This document shows positions 16,415-25,413 of a DNA stretch of 64,000 nucleotides, piece after piece; position 1 is the first letter of the stretch; every line of letters starts with the position of its first letter. This DNA is from Oceanicoccus sagamiensis. Its GTDB lineage: Bacteria > Pseudomonadota > Gammaproteobacteria > Pseudomonadales > Dasaniaceae. The notes beneath the pieces were generated by a model that saw only the letters and a list, made by a program, of their open reading frames with translations, made no database searches and was not told where the DNA came from. Both the position numbers and the translations under genes were made by a program. The stretch spans positions 3,658,001-3,722,000 of the forward strand of contig NZ_CP019343.1 of the NCBI RefSeq assembly GCF_002117105.1. The letters are read 5' to 3'.

Positions 16415-17355
16415 GAGCGGCAAAGAGTCAGCAGCAAGGCGTGGCCTTAATCACGGTGTTATTAGTGTTTGCTCTGGCGGCGATTATTGCCAGTGAAGTG
16501 GCCTCGAGACATTATCGCGATATTCGTAAAACAGCCAACCTGCTTAATAGCAAGCAGGCCTACCACTATGCTTTAGCGGGAGAGCAATATGCTCGCCAGC
16601 TGCTTCACCGCGATATCGATGAGGGACCAGCCTCTGACCAACTCACCGATAATTGGTCCACTATTAATCCACTTTTTGATATCGATAATGGCGCCATGAC
16701 CATTGAGGTTACAGACCTGCAGGGGCGTTTTAACCTCAACAATCTGGTTAGCGCCAATGGCCGCGTCAACAGCCAGGCCTTGGCGGATTTTAAGCGTTTG
16801 TTGGAAGTATTGAATATCAGCACAGATTACAGCCCGCAGTTAATTGACTGGCTCGATGGCAATACACAATTAACCGCTGGTGGTGCTGAAGATCAAAGCT
16901 ACCAGCAGCAAGGCTACTTGGCCGCCAATCAGGCGCTAAGTGACCGTTCAGAGTTACGGCTGTTGCAGGATATGCAATTTGAAGACTACCTAAAGTTGAA
17001 AGATTATGTGGTGGCCTTGCCTTATCAGGTAAAAGATCAACAAATAGGCGCCACAAAATACAATATAAATACACTAGCTGCTAAAATAGTAGAAGCACTG
17101 AGTGGTGAGGAGTACAGCGCAATTGAGACCATTCAGCAGCGTGGTGGCCATAGTACACTGGGTGAGTGGCGCAGTAGTGGCGATATGGGGCCATTACAGA
17201 TTGCTCAAAACCAGCTGAATACCCAGAGCGAGTTTTTTGAGATTAAAGTCACAGCGGTTTACGATCAGCGTATTAGCATTATTCGTAGTCAGGTTTACCG
17301 CAATAATAATGATGGCAGTATTACACTGCTTAAACGCCAGCAGGGCATTGAATAA
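16411..17355 (+). CDS. gspK: Minor pseudopilin GspK
   Basis: GspK caps the pseudopilus and is the largest minor pseudopilin. The 314-residue precursor has leader AKSQQQG and helix VALITVLLVFALAAIIASEVASRH; like other GspK proteins it lacks the Glu5 of normal pilins. The globular domain includes ITDLQGRFNLNNL-like (here VTDLQGRFNLNNL), LIDWLDGN and the SELRLLQDM region, all family hallmarks, and a late segment YNINTLAAKIVEAL that is the typical helix-hairpin-like end. The overlap with gspJ indicates translational coupling. Confidence 0.95.
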   Translation: MRAAKSQQQGVALITVLLVFALAAIIASEVASRHYRDIRKTANLLNSKQAYHYALAGEQYARQLLHRDIDEGPASDQLTDNWSTINPLFDIDNGAMTIEVTDLQGRFNLNNLVSANGRVNSQALADFKRLLEVLNISTDYSPQLIDWLDGNTQLTAGGAEDQSYQQQGYLAANQALSDRSELRLLQDMQFEDYLKLKDYVVALPYQVKDQQIGATKYNINTLAAKIVEALSGEEYSAIETIQQRGGHSTLGEWRSSGDMGPLQIAQNQLNTQSEFFEIKVTAVYDQRISIIRSQVYRNNNDGSITLLKRQQGIE

Positions 17356-17358
17356 GTC

Positions 17359-18648
17359 ATGAACGATAAACTAGTCATTCGATTGCTTGAGGCGAGTTTA
17401 GACGCGTCTACCGAGCTCGATTGGGATTTATACGACTCGGTTGGCCGTTCAGTGGCTAGTGATACCTCATCGTTAGCATCGTTGCATCAGGTGGTGGCCA
17501 ATCACTCTGCCGATTATACGGTTGTAGTGATAGTGCCCGCCGAATCCCTTCTGTTAGCCTCCACTACCATTCCCTCTCGCCAACTGCGGCAAATTAAGCA
17601 GGCCCTGCCATTTATGGTGGAAGAATTAATTGCCGATGATATCGAGTCGGTCCATATCGCCATACCGGATCAGCTGTCCAGTACTTCCCAAAAGGTAGAT
17701 GTTGCCGTGGTTAATCATCAGCTATTAATTCATTGGTTGGATCAGCTGCATTCCTGTGAGCTCTCGGCCAGCAGTATGGTGGTTGATAGCTTAAGCCTGC
17801 CTTATCAGGAAAATAGTATTGCTGTATTACTGGATGATGATCGGGTATTGGTACGTAGCGGTGATTACGCCGGTATGGTCATTCAGGCGGAAGATTTTAA
17901 GTGGGTATTTGCCGGTGTTTTGCAGCAGCATGAGCATGCGGATGATGTGCTGCTGCGGCCCAATATTGTATTAATGTCTTCCGCCATCGAAGAGCCTGAA
18001 TCATTGGCTGAAATAACGTCTTATATTCAGACGCAATGCAGTGAGTATGAGTTAAAAACCGTGGTCTATGAAGAATCGGTGACCGATATCCTGGCCAATA
18101 CCGCAGCCCATCAAGCCATTGCTCCGTTAAATCTATTACAGGGTGGCTATGCCGTTAAGGCGATCAATAATAGCGCTGTACCTAACCCTTCATTAGTTGC
18201 CTCCGTAGCGGCACTGAGTGTGCTGGTTTATCTAGTATTTACCCTCGGTAGTGCTTGGTACTTTGAAAATAAGGCGGTGGAGCTCGACGCCGATGCAGTT
18301 AGTTTATATCAGAAGATTTTTCCCAATGAGCGCCGCATCGTTAGCCCTAAAAAACAAATGCAAAATCATTTGCAGCGCGTCACGGTGTCTGGCGGCAGTA
18401 ATTTTTTACAGCTGTTATCTGAAACGGCGGGGCAGATTTCGGCTGATAACAACGCTGCTTTGACTGTAGAGCAATTGCGTTATGAAAGCGGCCGGGGTGA
18501 TTTACAGTTTCAGGTGCAGAGTGCTTCACTGGACCAGTTAGACCAGCTCAAACAAAGTCTGGCCCAGGCCGGTCTTGATGTGGATATCAATTCAGCAACC
18601 GAGCAGGGCGACCGAATCATGGGCCGCCTTGTGATCAGGAGCCTATAA
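17359..18648 (+). CDS. gspL: Type II secretion platform protein GspL
   Basis: GspL recruits the GspE ATPase to the membrane and binds GspM. The 429-residue protein has a large cytoplasmic actin-like domain (about 1-270) with the GspL-typical VVIVPAESLLLASTTIPSRQLRQIKQALPFMVEELIADD (split across residues 52-95), one membrane helix at about 277-300, and a periplasmic ferredoxin-like domain to the C-terminus. It follows gspK by 3 bases, and its stop overlaps the gspM start (TAATG). Confidence 0.94.
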   Translation: MNDKLVIRLLEASLDASTELDWDLYDSVGRSVASDTSSLASLHQVVANHSADYTVVVIVPAESLLLASTTIPSRQLRQIKQALPFMVEELIADDIESVHIAIPDQLSSTSQKVDVAVVNHQLLIHWLDQLHSCELSASSMVVDSLSLPYQENSIAVLLDDDRVLVRSGDYAGMVIQAEDFKWVFAGVLQQHEHADDVLLRPNIVLMSSAIEEPESLAEITSYIQTQCSEYELKTVVYEESVTDILANTAAHQAIAPLNLLQGGYAVKAINNSAVPNPSLVASVAALSVLVYLVFTLGSAWYFENKAVELDADAVSLYQKIFPNERRIVSPKKQMQNHLQRVTVSGGSNFLQLLSETAGQISADNNAALTVEQLRYESGRGDLQFQVQSASLDQLDQLKQSLAQAGLDVDINSATEQGDRIMGRLVIRSL

Positions 18649-19154
18649 TGTTGGCTTCTTTAAAAAGCAGTGCTCTGTATCAGCAGTTTGATCAGCGCTT
18701 TTCTGAATTTTCTCCCCGTGACCAATTAGCCATAAAAGTCCTGGCGGCGTTTTTTGCTATTATCATATTGGTTTATGGTGTATTAGTTCCAGCCAGCCAA
18801 TACCAACAGGATGCGCAGGCGCATTATCGTAGCAGTCTTGAGTCCTACCGTTGGATGCAAGCCAATCAAGGTGCTTTTGCTCAGGCTAGTCAGCAGCGTT
18901 CACAACGTGACCCGGGCCAGTCACTATTGGGTATAGCTAACAAAACCTCTAAGTCTTATCAGCTAAGTTTTAAGCGTTACCAACCGGTTGGCGAAGCCGG
19001 CTTAAGTTTATGGTTAGATAATGTCTCTTTTAATAGTCTGGTGATGTGGTTAGAGCGTTTGGATAAAAAATACGGCATCAGTGTGAGTGAGATTGCTGTT
19101 GAGCGCCAACCCGATAAAGGCTTGGTTAATGTGCGTTTGGTATTGCAAGGTTGA
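18648..19154 (+). CDS. gspM: Type II secretion platform protein GspM
   Basis: GspM is a small bitopic inner-membrane protein that pairs with GspL. The 168-residue product has a short cytoplasmic segment (LYQQFDQRFSEFSPRDQLAIKVL), one membrane helix at about 25-45, and a periplasmic ferredoxin-like domain ending in VSEIAVERQPDKGLVNVRLVLQG, the usual GspM C-terminal strand. It overlaps gspL by one base. No gspN follows; the ExeA-like and GspB-like genes come next after 25 bases. Confidence 0.92.
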   Translation: MLASLKSSALYQQFDQRFSEFSPRDQLAIKVLAAFFAIIILVYGVLVPASQYQQDAQAHYRSSLESYRWMQANQGAFAQASQQRSQRDPGQSLLGIANKTSKSYQLSFKRYQPVGEAGLSLWLDNVSFNSLVMWLERLDKKYGISVSEIAVERQPDKGLVNVRLVLQG

Positions 19155-19179
19155 TGGCAATGAATAAGGATTTTAGCTG

Positions 19180-20154
19180 ATGTACCAGCAATATTTTGGG
19201 CTTAGCGAGGCGCCGTTCTCGATTGCCCCTGACCCCCGCTATTTGTTTTTAAGTGATAAACACCGTGAGGCACTGGCGCATTTAATTTATGGAGTAGGTG
19301 ACCAGGGCGGTTTTGTGGTGCTAACCGGCGAGGTGGGTACGGGTAAAACAACGATCTGCCGATGCTTGTTACAACAGGTGCCTGATAATGCCGATATCGC
19401 TTTTATTATTAATCCCAGACAAAGTATTAATCAATTACTGCAGTCTATCTTTAATGATTTACATATTGATTACGATAGGGGGATGACCAGCAAAGATCTT
19501 GTTGATGAGCTAAATCATTATTTGCTGGAAGCCCATGCTGATGGTCGCAATACCATTTTAATTATTGATGAGGCGCAAAACCTTTCAGTAGATGTGTTAG
19601 AGCAACTGCGTCTGCTAACCAATCTTGAAACTAACGAGAAAAAACTGCTGCAGTTGGTTTTGCTGGGTCAGCCCGAGTTAAATGATATGCTGGCAAAATC
19701 AGAACTTCGTCAGTTAGCGCAGAGAGTCACAGCCCGTTATCATTTGTCGCCCTTATCCAAGCCTGAGGTGATTCAGTATATTGAACACCGTCTCTCCGTA
19801 GCCGGTTGTCGTTCAGAGCTATTTCCTTCCACAGCTATCAATAAAATCTACCAATTAAGCAAGGGTGTGCCTCGATTAATTAATTTAATCTGCGACCGTA
19901 CGCTATTGGGGGTTTATTCCACCAATAATGACCAGGCCAGCGCTAAAATTGTTGCCAATGCCGCCAAAGAAATTTTTCCTGCACAGCAGGGGTTTAATTG
20001 GAAGCCTATCTGGTTGTCGCTGGTGCTGGCTGCTGTGATTGTTTCAGTATCCGTATTTTTGAAAGACTACCGCCCGGTTGAATCTTCACTCGAGCAGGGT
20101 GTTCAAGCCCCGGATGCTAACGGTTCTATAATTCGCAGTTCGCAAGAGGGTTAG
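19180..20154 (+). CDS. gspA: ExeA/GspA-like AAA ATPase
   Basis: GspA (ExeA) is an inner-membrane ATPase that, with GspB, helps insert or assemble the secretin through the peptidoglycan. The 324-residue protein begins with the family hallmark MYQQYFGLSEAPFSIAPDPRY-like N-terminus. It has Walker A GEVGTGKTT (residues 50-58), Walker B ILIIDEAQ near 128-135, and a sensor region LRLLTNLET. A membrane helix lies near residues 277-297. The short periplasmic tail lacks the peptidoglycan-binding domain found in Aeromonas ExeA, so this is the short form. gspB starts at the next base after its stop. Confidence 0.9.
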   Translation: MYQQYFGLSEAPFSIAPDPRYLFLSDKHREALAHLIYGVGDQGGFVVLTGEVGTGKTTICRCLLQQVPDNADIAFIINPRQSINQLLQSIFNDLHIDYDRGMTSKDLVDELNHYLLEAHADGRNTILIIDEAQNLSVDVLEQLRLLTNLETNEKKLLQLVLLGQPELNDMLAKSELRQLAQRVTARYHLSPLSKPEVIQYIEHRLSVAGCRSELFPSTAINKIYQLSKGVPRLINLICDRTLLGVYSTNNDQASAKIVANAAKEIFPAQQGFNWKPIWLSLVLAAVIVSVSVFLKDYRPVESSLEQGVQAPDANGSIIRSSQEG

Positions 20155-20682
20155 ATGTCGTATATTTTAGATGCCTTAAAAAAGTCAGATCAGGAGCGGC
20201 AGCAAAATAATGGCCCGGGCTTGCAGACCGTACAGCGTCCGCATTTGATGAATAAGCAGGGTCATACCCGCAATATTGTGATCATCCTGTTGCTGCTGGT
20301 TATTATGGCACTGGTGCTAGCAGGTGCATGGTCAATCTATAATAAGCCTGTGGCAACTGTTGAAGAGGTGGCGCTTCCACAGTTGGCGCCGCAGCCACAA
20401 CCCGTTGCGGTGGTGAGTCCGCCGCCATCGCCATCGTCTTATATCGTTGAGTTTTCTGAACTACCTGACCCGGTACAAAAGGCGATTCCAGCGCTGACTT
20501 TTTCTTTTCATGTGTATTCTGATAACCCGGAAAGACGCACCATTATTATTAATAAGCGCAGAGTCAGGGAAGGTGATAGTGTTTCGCAAGGCTTGGTATT
20601 AGAGGCGATTACCCAGCAGGGTGTGGTGCTCCAGTGGCAGGGGCAGCACCGTTTTACAATTAATGTCGTAGAGAATTGGTAG
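20155..20682 (+). CDS. gspB: GspB-like secretin assembly protein
   Basis: A 175-residue bitopic protein with the GspB/ExeB N-terminus SYILDALKKSDQERQ, a membrane helix at about 40-60, a proline-rich spacer (residues ~75-98), and a C-terminal domain (FSFHVYSDNPERRTIIINKRRVREGDSV...ITQQGVVLQWQGQHRFTI) that matches the PF16537-type GspB periplasmic domain thought to contact GspD. It follows gspA with no gap and is the last gene of the plus-strand T2SS operon. It converges on the second gspD gene across a repeat element. Confidence 0.9.
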   Translation: MSYILDALKKSDQERQQNNGPGLQTVQRPHLMNKQGHTRNIVIILLLLVIMALVLAGAWSIYNKPVATVEEVALPQLAPQPQPVAVVSPPPSPSSYIVEFSELPDPVQKAIPALTFSFHVYSDNPERRTIIINKRRVREGDSVSQGLVLEAITQQGVVLQWQGQHRFTINVVENW

Positions 20683-20709
20683 TACGCTGGCCCCATACCG
20701 TTGCAGCCC

Positions 20710-20780
20710 GTAGGGTGGATTATAATCCACCGCTATAGGGTGGCTTATGACTGGGCTTGGTGAATTGTAATCCACCCTCC
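20710..20780. repeat. Composite inverted repeat, copy 1
   Basis: A 71-bp element between the convergent gspB and second gspD. The left arm GTAGGGTGGATTATAATCCACC (22 bp, positions 20710-20731) and the right arm, reading GGTGAATTGTAATCCACCCTCC (20759-20780), are near reverse complements. Each arm is also internally palindromic. It could act as a hairpin terminator here, but the same unit recurs at other intergenic sites in the window, so it is a dispersed repeat. Confidence 0.8.
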
Positions 20781-20904
20781 AATTCGTTGAGTCTTGAGCG
20801 TTTTTAATGGCTTAAAAGCTTGACGCTAAATATATTGAAGGGGCTTGCTAAGGGCGGCAATGCGCATTTTGTGGGAATGATTGGGAACTCGCTATAAGGT
20901 CGGG

Positions 20905-22782
20905 CTATGGCTCTTTGCGAGGCTTGTACTCAATAAACTCTGAAAGATTGACATCCTCCGCTGAAAAAGTACCACTATTATATTTCTGCTGTAATTCCTG
21001 CATCAGATTATAATTTTTCTGGCTCAATTCCATGGCCACTTCTTCGGAGTCTAGAATAACCGGGTGAATAAATACCATCAGATTTTTCTTAATCACTTGA
21101 TCGGTGGTGCTTCTAAATAAAGCACCGACCAAGGGCATATCACCCAATATAGGCACCTTGCTAACCAGTTCCTGAACATCATCAGAGATTAATCCACCCA
21201 ATACCAAAATATTATCATCTTCAACAATCACTTTAGTTTTTATACTGCGTTTATTAGTCACAATATCATTGGCGACCGTGGTAGCTTCAGAAATAGTTTC
21301 AATTTCTTGCAGTACATCCAGAGTAATAGCGTCCCCGCTATTAATTTGTGGGGTAATCTTTAAGGTCAGGCCAATATCTTCCCGTTCAACTGTAGTAAAC
21401 GGATCGTTTGTGCTGGAGGCGGCGCCGGTACTTTGGCCGGTGATAAAGGGGACATTAGAGCCCACCAGAATTTCAGCTTCCTGGTTGTCTAAGGTTAAAA
21501 TTGAGGGGGTTGATAAAATATTCGCGTCATTCTCATTGGCAACGGCCTGTACCAGGGCTCGTAAACTGCCGTTGCGGTAAAAGCCTAAATTTAAGCCTGA
21601 GCCAATCAGCGATAGTACACCATCGTCATCAACCGTTTTTAAACCGAAATTAGTCAGCGCTTCAGTGCCATCATTTCTATTTAGGCTGGTATTCCATTCA
21701 ACCCCCAGTGTTTGGGAAAAGTCCTTGCTGACCTCAACAATAATGGCTTCAACTAACACCTGAGCTCGGCGGATATCCACTTGGGCTATAACATTGTCCA
21801 TCATATCCAGAATATAGGGTGGGGCAGTCATAATCAGAGCGTTAGAACTTTCGCTGGCCTCAATGCTAATAGAGCTATTGGCTTCGGCGTTCTTGTTATC
21901 GTCTGCCATAGCGGTGGCCATACCGCGCAGAATAGGCAGTAATTCAGCTGCATCCAGATAGTGTAAATAGACCACACGGGTATTGCCATTATCGGTAATC
22001 GGTTTATCCAGTTGCTTAATCAGTTGCCCAACCCGCTTGCGGGTGGCGGGGTCGCCTGACATTAGCAGGCTGTTAGAGCGCTCGTCGCTGGCAATAGAAA
22101 AGCCGGGGCCACCCGCGCTTTGGGTAAGTGATAAAACCAGTCCCGCTACGTTATTGGCATCAGCGTGCTTGAGCTTGATCACTTCGATATCAAAGTCGCC
22201 GGATTGATCAATTTGTTGGACCATGGCCACCAGTCTTTTTACATTGGCAGACTCGTCGGCGATGATCAGGCTATTATTTTCGGGGTAGGCGGCAATATGC
22301 CCTGAGCCAGGTAGTAGGGGTTTTAGCAGCTCAACCAGTTGTGTGGCAGACACCTGGCTGGCTTGGTAGATATACATAATCTGCTCACCACCGCCCAGTG
22401 CGTCAAAACTTTCTATCAGTTTGCGAGGTGAGTTATTGCTCAGGGCGGCAGGGTATATCCTGAGAATACCGCCGGCTTCGCTAGCAGCATAACCATAGAC
22501 ATCCAGCATGGTTAAAAAGACCTGATAGGCTTGTTCAGCATTCATGCCTTGATTGGCTAGTACGGTGACTTTGCCTTTGACTCTGGGGTCTACCACAATC
22601 TTTTTATTGGTCTGTTCGGCTACCCATTGAATAACGGCGCCAATATCGGCATCGCGCATATTGATGGTCAGTAATTCTTCTTGTTCAGGGGGTTGAGCGC
22701 TAACAGGAAGCGATAGGCTTAGCAATACGGCTACTAGATAGCAGAAGTAGTGTAAGGCGTAAGATAAACGGAAATTGGACAT
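20905..22782 (-). CDS. gspD: Type II secretion secretin GspD (copy 2)
   Basis: A second complete secretin of 625 residues. It has a signal peptide (about 1-29), N0 starting LTINMRDADIGAVIQWVAEQT, three N1-N3 repeats, a secretin core with STPSILTLDNQEAEILVGSNVPF-like sequence, and VPILGDMPLVGALFRST near the end. It is clearly paralogous to copy 1 (8897-10765) over its whole length but diverged throughout, so this is not a recent duplication. No frame damage is seen. It stands alone on the minus strand, flanked on both sides by copies of the composite repeat. It might serve the same T2SS with another substrate set, or form an alternative channel. Which copy is the housekeeping one cannot be told from sequence. 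Confidence 0.93.
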   Translation of the reverse strand: MSNFRLSYALHYFCYLVAVLLSLSLPVSAQPPEQEELLTINMRDADIGAVIQWVAEQTNKKIVVDPRVKGKVTVLANQGMNAEQAYQVFLTMLDVYGYAASEAGGILRIYPAALSNNSPRKLIESFDALGGGEQIMYIYQASQVSATQLVELLKPLLPGSGHIAAYPENNSLIIADESANVKRLVAMVQQIDQSGDFDIEVIKLKHADANNVAGLVLSLTQSAGGPGFSIASDERSNSLLMSGDPATRKRVGQLIKQLDKPITDNGNTRVVYLHYLDAAELLPILRGMATAMADDNKNAEANSSISIEASESSNALIMTAPPYILDMMDNVIAQVDIRRAQVLVEAIIVEVSKDFSQTLGVEWNTSLNRNDGTEALTNFGLKTVDDDGVLSLIGSGLNLGFYRNGSLRALVQAVANENDANILSTPSILTLDNQEAEILVGSNVPFITGQSTGAASSTNDPFTTVEREDIGLTLKITPQINSGDAITLDVLQEIETISEATTVANDIVTNKRSIKTKVIVEDDNILVLGGLISDDVQELVSKVPILGDMPLVGALFRSTTDQVIKKNLMVFIHPVILDSEEVAMELSQKNYNLMQELQQKYNSGTFSAEDVNLSEFIEYKPRKEP

Positions 22783-22829
22783 TCAGTTCGAGGTATCGCA
22801 CAGATAATATAATAGTACTTATTGTAGTT

Positions 22830-22897
22830 GCAGGGTGGATTATAATCCACCAAAAGACCAGATACTAAAGGCTGGTGGATTATAATCAACCCTACAG
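22830..22897. repeat. Composite inverted repeat, copy 2
   Basis: This copy lies between the second gspD start and the AraC gene stop. The left arm GCAGGGTGGATTATAATCCACC (from 22830) and the right arm GGTGGATTATAATCAACCCTAC (22874-22895) flank a 22-base centre. One substitution in each outer end distinguishes it from the consensus. Confidence 0.8.
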
Positions 22898-22909
22898 GGA
22901 ATGTAGTTG

Positions 22910-23794
22910 CTAGCCTCGTTTTAACTGCCGATATTGCCGTGGAGATACGCCAATAATTTTTTTAAATAAACGGGAAAAATAATAGCTGTCCTCATAGCCC
23001 AAATTACGGCTAATCGCTTTAATGCTATTGCCGGAGATATCCAGCAAAAAACAGGCGTGTTCCATCTTCAGGTGCAGAAAATGTTGAATGGGGGATTGGC
23101 CGGTAATCGCTTTGTACTTACTGGAGAAATGGTACTTGGATAGATTTACCTTGTCGGCAAGCTCTTCCAGTGCTAATTGCCCATGCAGCTTTTCCTGCAT
23201 CAAAGCATGTACCGCATCCAAATCAAAATGCAGCCCCTCACGGGTGGTTGTTCTGGGATGGCTGGCGCTTAAATAGCTCAGTAATTGCTTGAGCAAATTA
23301 CTGGCATGGATAAAGTTGCGTTGGTTATAGCCGGTCTGGCGTACTTCTAATAGTGTTTCAAAGTCGCTAACGATTTTGGTGTGGGCACCGGGGCTTAATA
23401 CGGTAAGACTCTGCTCTTCATTTAATAGCGGTTCTAAAAACAAATTGCTTAACTCACCGGCAAAATGAATCCAGTAAATACTCCAGGGGGTATTGGTCTT
23501 GGCTTGGTACTGGTGAGCGATACCTTTTGGCAGTACCAGAATATCACCAGCCTGGATCGTTAGGGTGGTATCTCCGGCATCTACCGTGCCCTCACCATCG
23601 GTACAGTAGATCAGCAGATGGTCCTGGTGTTGCTGCCTTTCCATGCGGTGGCCAAAGGCGTTTGGATAGTAGCCCATCGCCACTGGGTAGCAGTCTTTGG
23701 TCAGGGCGTGTTCGGCCAGTGATTTGACCATAAATTCAGGCACTATAAACCTGATTCCGTCGCGAGAGAGTGGCCATTGTGAGGTGATTGTCAT
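22910..23794 (-). CDS. AraC-family transcriptional regulator (MmsR-like context)
   Basis: A 294-residue regulator with an N-terminal cupin-type sensor domain (about 30-150; DHLLIYCTDGEGTVDAGD, DILVLPKGIAHQY, SIYWIHFAGELS) and two C-terminal helix-turn-helix units (about 190-290; LALEELADKVNLSKYHFSSKYKAITGQSP and ISRNLGYEDSYYFSRLFKKIIGVSPRQYR). It is divergent from the acylating aldehyde dehydrogenase operon. That is the position MmsR has relative to mmsAB in Pseudomonas, so it probably activates the valine-like operon in response to a pathway metabolite. The ligand is unknown. The divergent gap contains a small inverted repeat GAAAC-GCTA-GTTTC at 23829-23842. Confidence 0.88.
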   Translation of the reverse strand: MTITSQWPLSRDGIRFIVPEFMVKSLAEHALTKDCYPVAMGYYPNAFGHRMERQQHQDHLLIYCTDGEGTVDAGDTTLTIQAGDILVLPKGIAHQYQAKTNTPWSIYWIHFAGELSNLFLEPLLNEEQSLTVLSPGAHTKIVSDFETLLEVRQTGYNQRNFIHASNLLKQLLSYLSASHPRTTTREGLHFDLDAVHALMQEKLHGQLALEELADKVNLSKYHFSSKYKAITGQSPIQHFLHLKMEHACFLLDISGNSIKAISRNLGYEDSYYFSRLFKKIIGVSPRQYRQLKRG

Positions 23795-23969
23795 TTTAAG
23801 TCTTTGATATTAAAGGTTTAAGTTTTTTGAAACGCTAGTTTCATTGCTTTTCCGTGCCGCAATATAGTCCATTATTATCGCAATTAAATCAATTCTTGCC
23901 ACTCTTTACCTATGCTACCTTTGCAGTCGCTTAAAAATAGCCCAGTTGAACCTTTAAGGAACACCGATT

Positions 23970-25379
23970 ATGACTACCGAACAGACTATTGACCCACAAG
24001 CCGAAGTAGCCGCATTAATGGCCCGTTCACGCGCCGCTCAGGCCCAAATTGAGAACTACACCCAAGAGCAAGTTGACGAACTGATCACTGCCATGGTGTG
24101 GTCTGTTGCGCAGCAAGATATCTCTGAAAAAATCGCCCAGTTTACGGTTGAAGAAACACAGCTGGGTAACTACGAAGGTAAATTCCTTAAGATTAATCGT
24201 AAAACCCGTTCTGCCTTATATGACATTATCGACGATAAATCAGTGGGCGTGATCGAAGAAGATAAAGAGCGCAATCTGATTAAAATCGCTAAGCCGATTG
24301 GTGTAGTCGGTGCTCTAACCCCTTGTACTAACCCGGAAGCAACGCCCGTGATTAAGGCGATCTCTGCGGTTAAAGGCCGTAACTCTATTATTATCGCGCC
24401 ACACCCGCGCTCCAAGTTAACCAATAAAATGATCTGCGACCTGATGCGTGAAGCTCTGAAAAAAATGGGTGCTCCAGAAGACTTGGTGATCGCGATTGAA
24501 ACCCCTTCATTGGAAACTACTGATGAATTAATGAAGCAGTGTGATCGTGTATTGGCTACCGGTGGTGCGCCGATGGTTAAAGCGGCTTACTCAAGTGGTA
24601 CTCCGGCTTTGGGTGTAGGTGCAGGTAATGCCTGTATCACCGTCGATGATACGGCTGATCTTGATGAAGCGGCAGAGAAAATCCGTATCTCTAAAACACT
24701 GGATTTAGCAGCTTCTTGTTCTTCCGATAACACCGTTATCGTATTGGAGTCTGTTTACGATCAAATGCTGGAGAAGTTACAAGCTGAAGGCGGTTATATT
24801 GTCTCTGACGATGAAAAAACTAAACTGCAAAACACTATCTGGGAAGACGGTCATATCGCTCCTCGTATCGTTGCGCAGCCTGCCACTAATTTGGCCGGTA
24901 TGGCAGGTTTTGATCTGCCAGAAGATAAGACTTTTTTAATTGTTCCTGAAACCGGTGCCGGTGAAGATCATCCTTTCTCGGGTGAAAAAATGTCTGTCAC
25001 CATGGCTTTCTACAAAGTAAAAGATATCGATGAAGCCATTGCATTAACCAATGAAATTCAAGCTTATCAAGGGCAGGGCCACTCCTGTGGTATCTACTCA
25101 AATAGCGATGAAAATATCCTTAAGTTTGGTTTTAGAACCAAAACGTCTCGCGTTATGGTAAACCAGCCGCAAGCGCCATCTAACAGTGGTAACTTGTGGA
25201 ATGGTATGCGCCAAACGTTCTCATTGGGCTGTGGCTCATGGGGCAACAATAGCACCAACAATAATATTACCTGGGAAGACCTGATCAACGTAACCTGGAT
25301 CTCTAAGCCTTTGGCTACCACCAAAGTATTGCCAAGTGATGAAGAGTTATTCGGTTCAGTGATTGGTAAACTTAAATAA
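23970..25379 (+). CDS. CoA-acylating aldehyde dehydrogenase (AdhE-N/EutE/SauS-like)
   Basis: A 469-residue aldehyde dehydrogenase of the group that converts an aldehyde, CoA and NAD(P)+ to acyl-CoA. It resembles the N-terminal half of AdhE and sulfoacetaldehyde dehydrogenase SauS, seen in PIGVVGALTPCTNPEATP, APHPRSKLTNK, ATGGAPMVKAAYSSG, LGVGAGNACITVD and TFSLGCGSWGNNS. The catalytic cysteine is probably Cys250 in LAASCSSDN. It starts an operon with acyl-CoA dehydrogenase, crotonase, 3-hydroxyisobutyryl-CoA hydrolase and 3-hydroxyisobutyrate dehydrogenase. In that set the expected enzyme is MmsA (methylmalonate-semialdehyde dehydrogenase), but this protein lacks the MmsA-type N-terminus and sequence. 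It may take methylmalonate semialdehyde or another short aldehyde; substrate assignment is open. Confidence 0.85.
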   Translation: MTTEQTIDPQAEVAALMARSRAAQAQIENYTQEQVDELITAMVWSVAQQDISEKIAQFTVEETQLGNYEGKFLKINRKTRSALYDIIDDKSVGVIEEDKERNLIKIAKPIGVVGALTPCTNPEATPVIKAISAVKGRNSIIIAPHPRSKLTNKMICDLMREALKKMGAPEDLVIAIETPSLETTDELMKQCDRVLATGGAPMVKAAYSSGTPALGVGAGNACITVDDTADLDEAAEKIRISKTLDLAASCSSDNTVIVLESVYDQMLEKLQAEGGYIVSDDEKTKLQNTIWEDGHIAPRIVAQPATNLAGMAGFDLPEDKTFLIVPETGAGEDHPFSGEKMSVTMAFYKVKDIDEAIALTNEIQAYQGQGHSCGIYSNSDENILKFGFRTKTSRVMVNQPQAPSNSGNLWNGMRQTFSLGCGSWGNNSTNNNITWEDLINVTWISKPLATTKVLPSDEELFGSVIGKLK

Positions 25380-25413
25380 GCCGTCATATTAATTGTTAAG
25401 GAGTCGCTAGACG

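Noticed and set aside
20710-20780. Repeats considered as a CRISPR array
   Set aside because: Copies are single, kilobases apart, internally palindromic and lack regular spacers; no cas gene is present.
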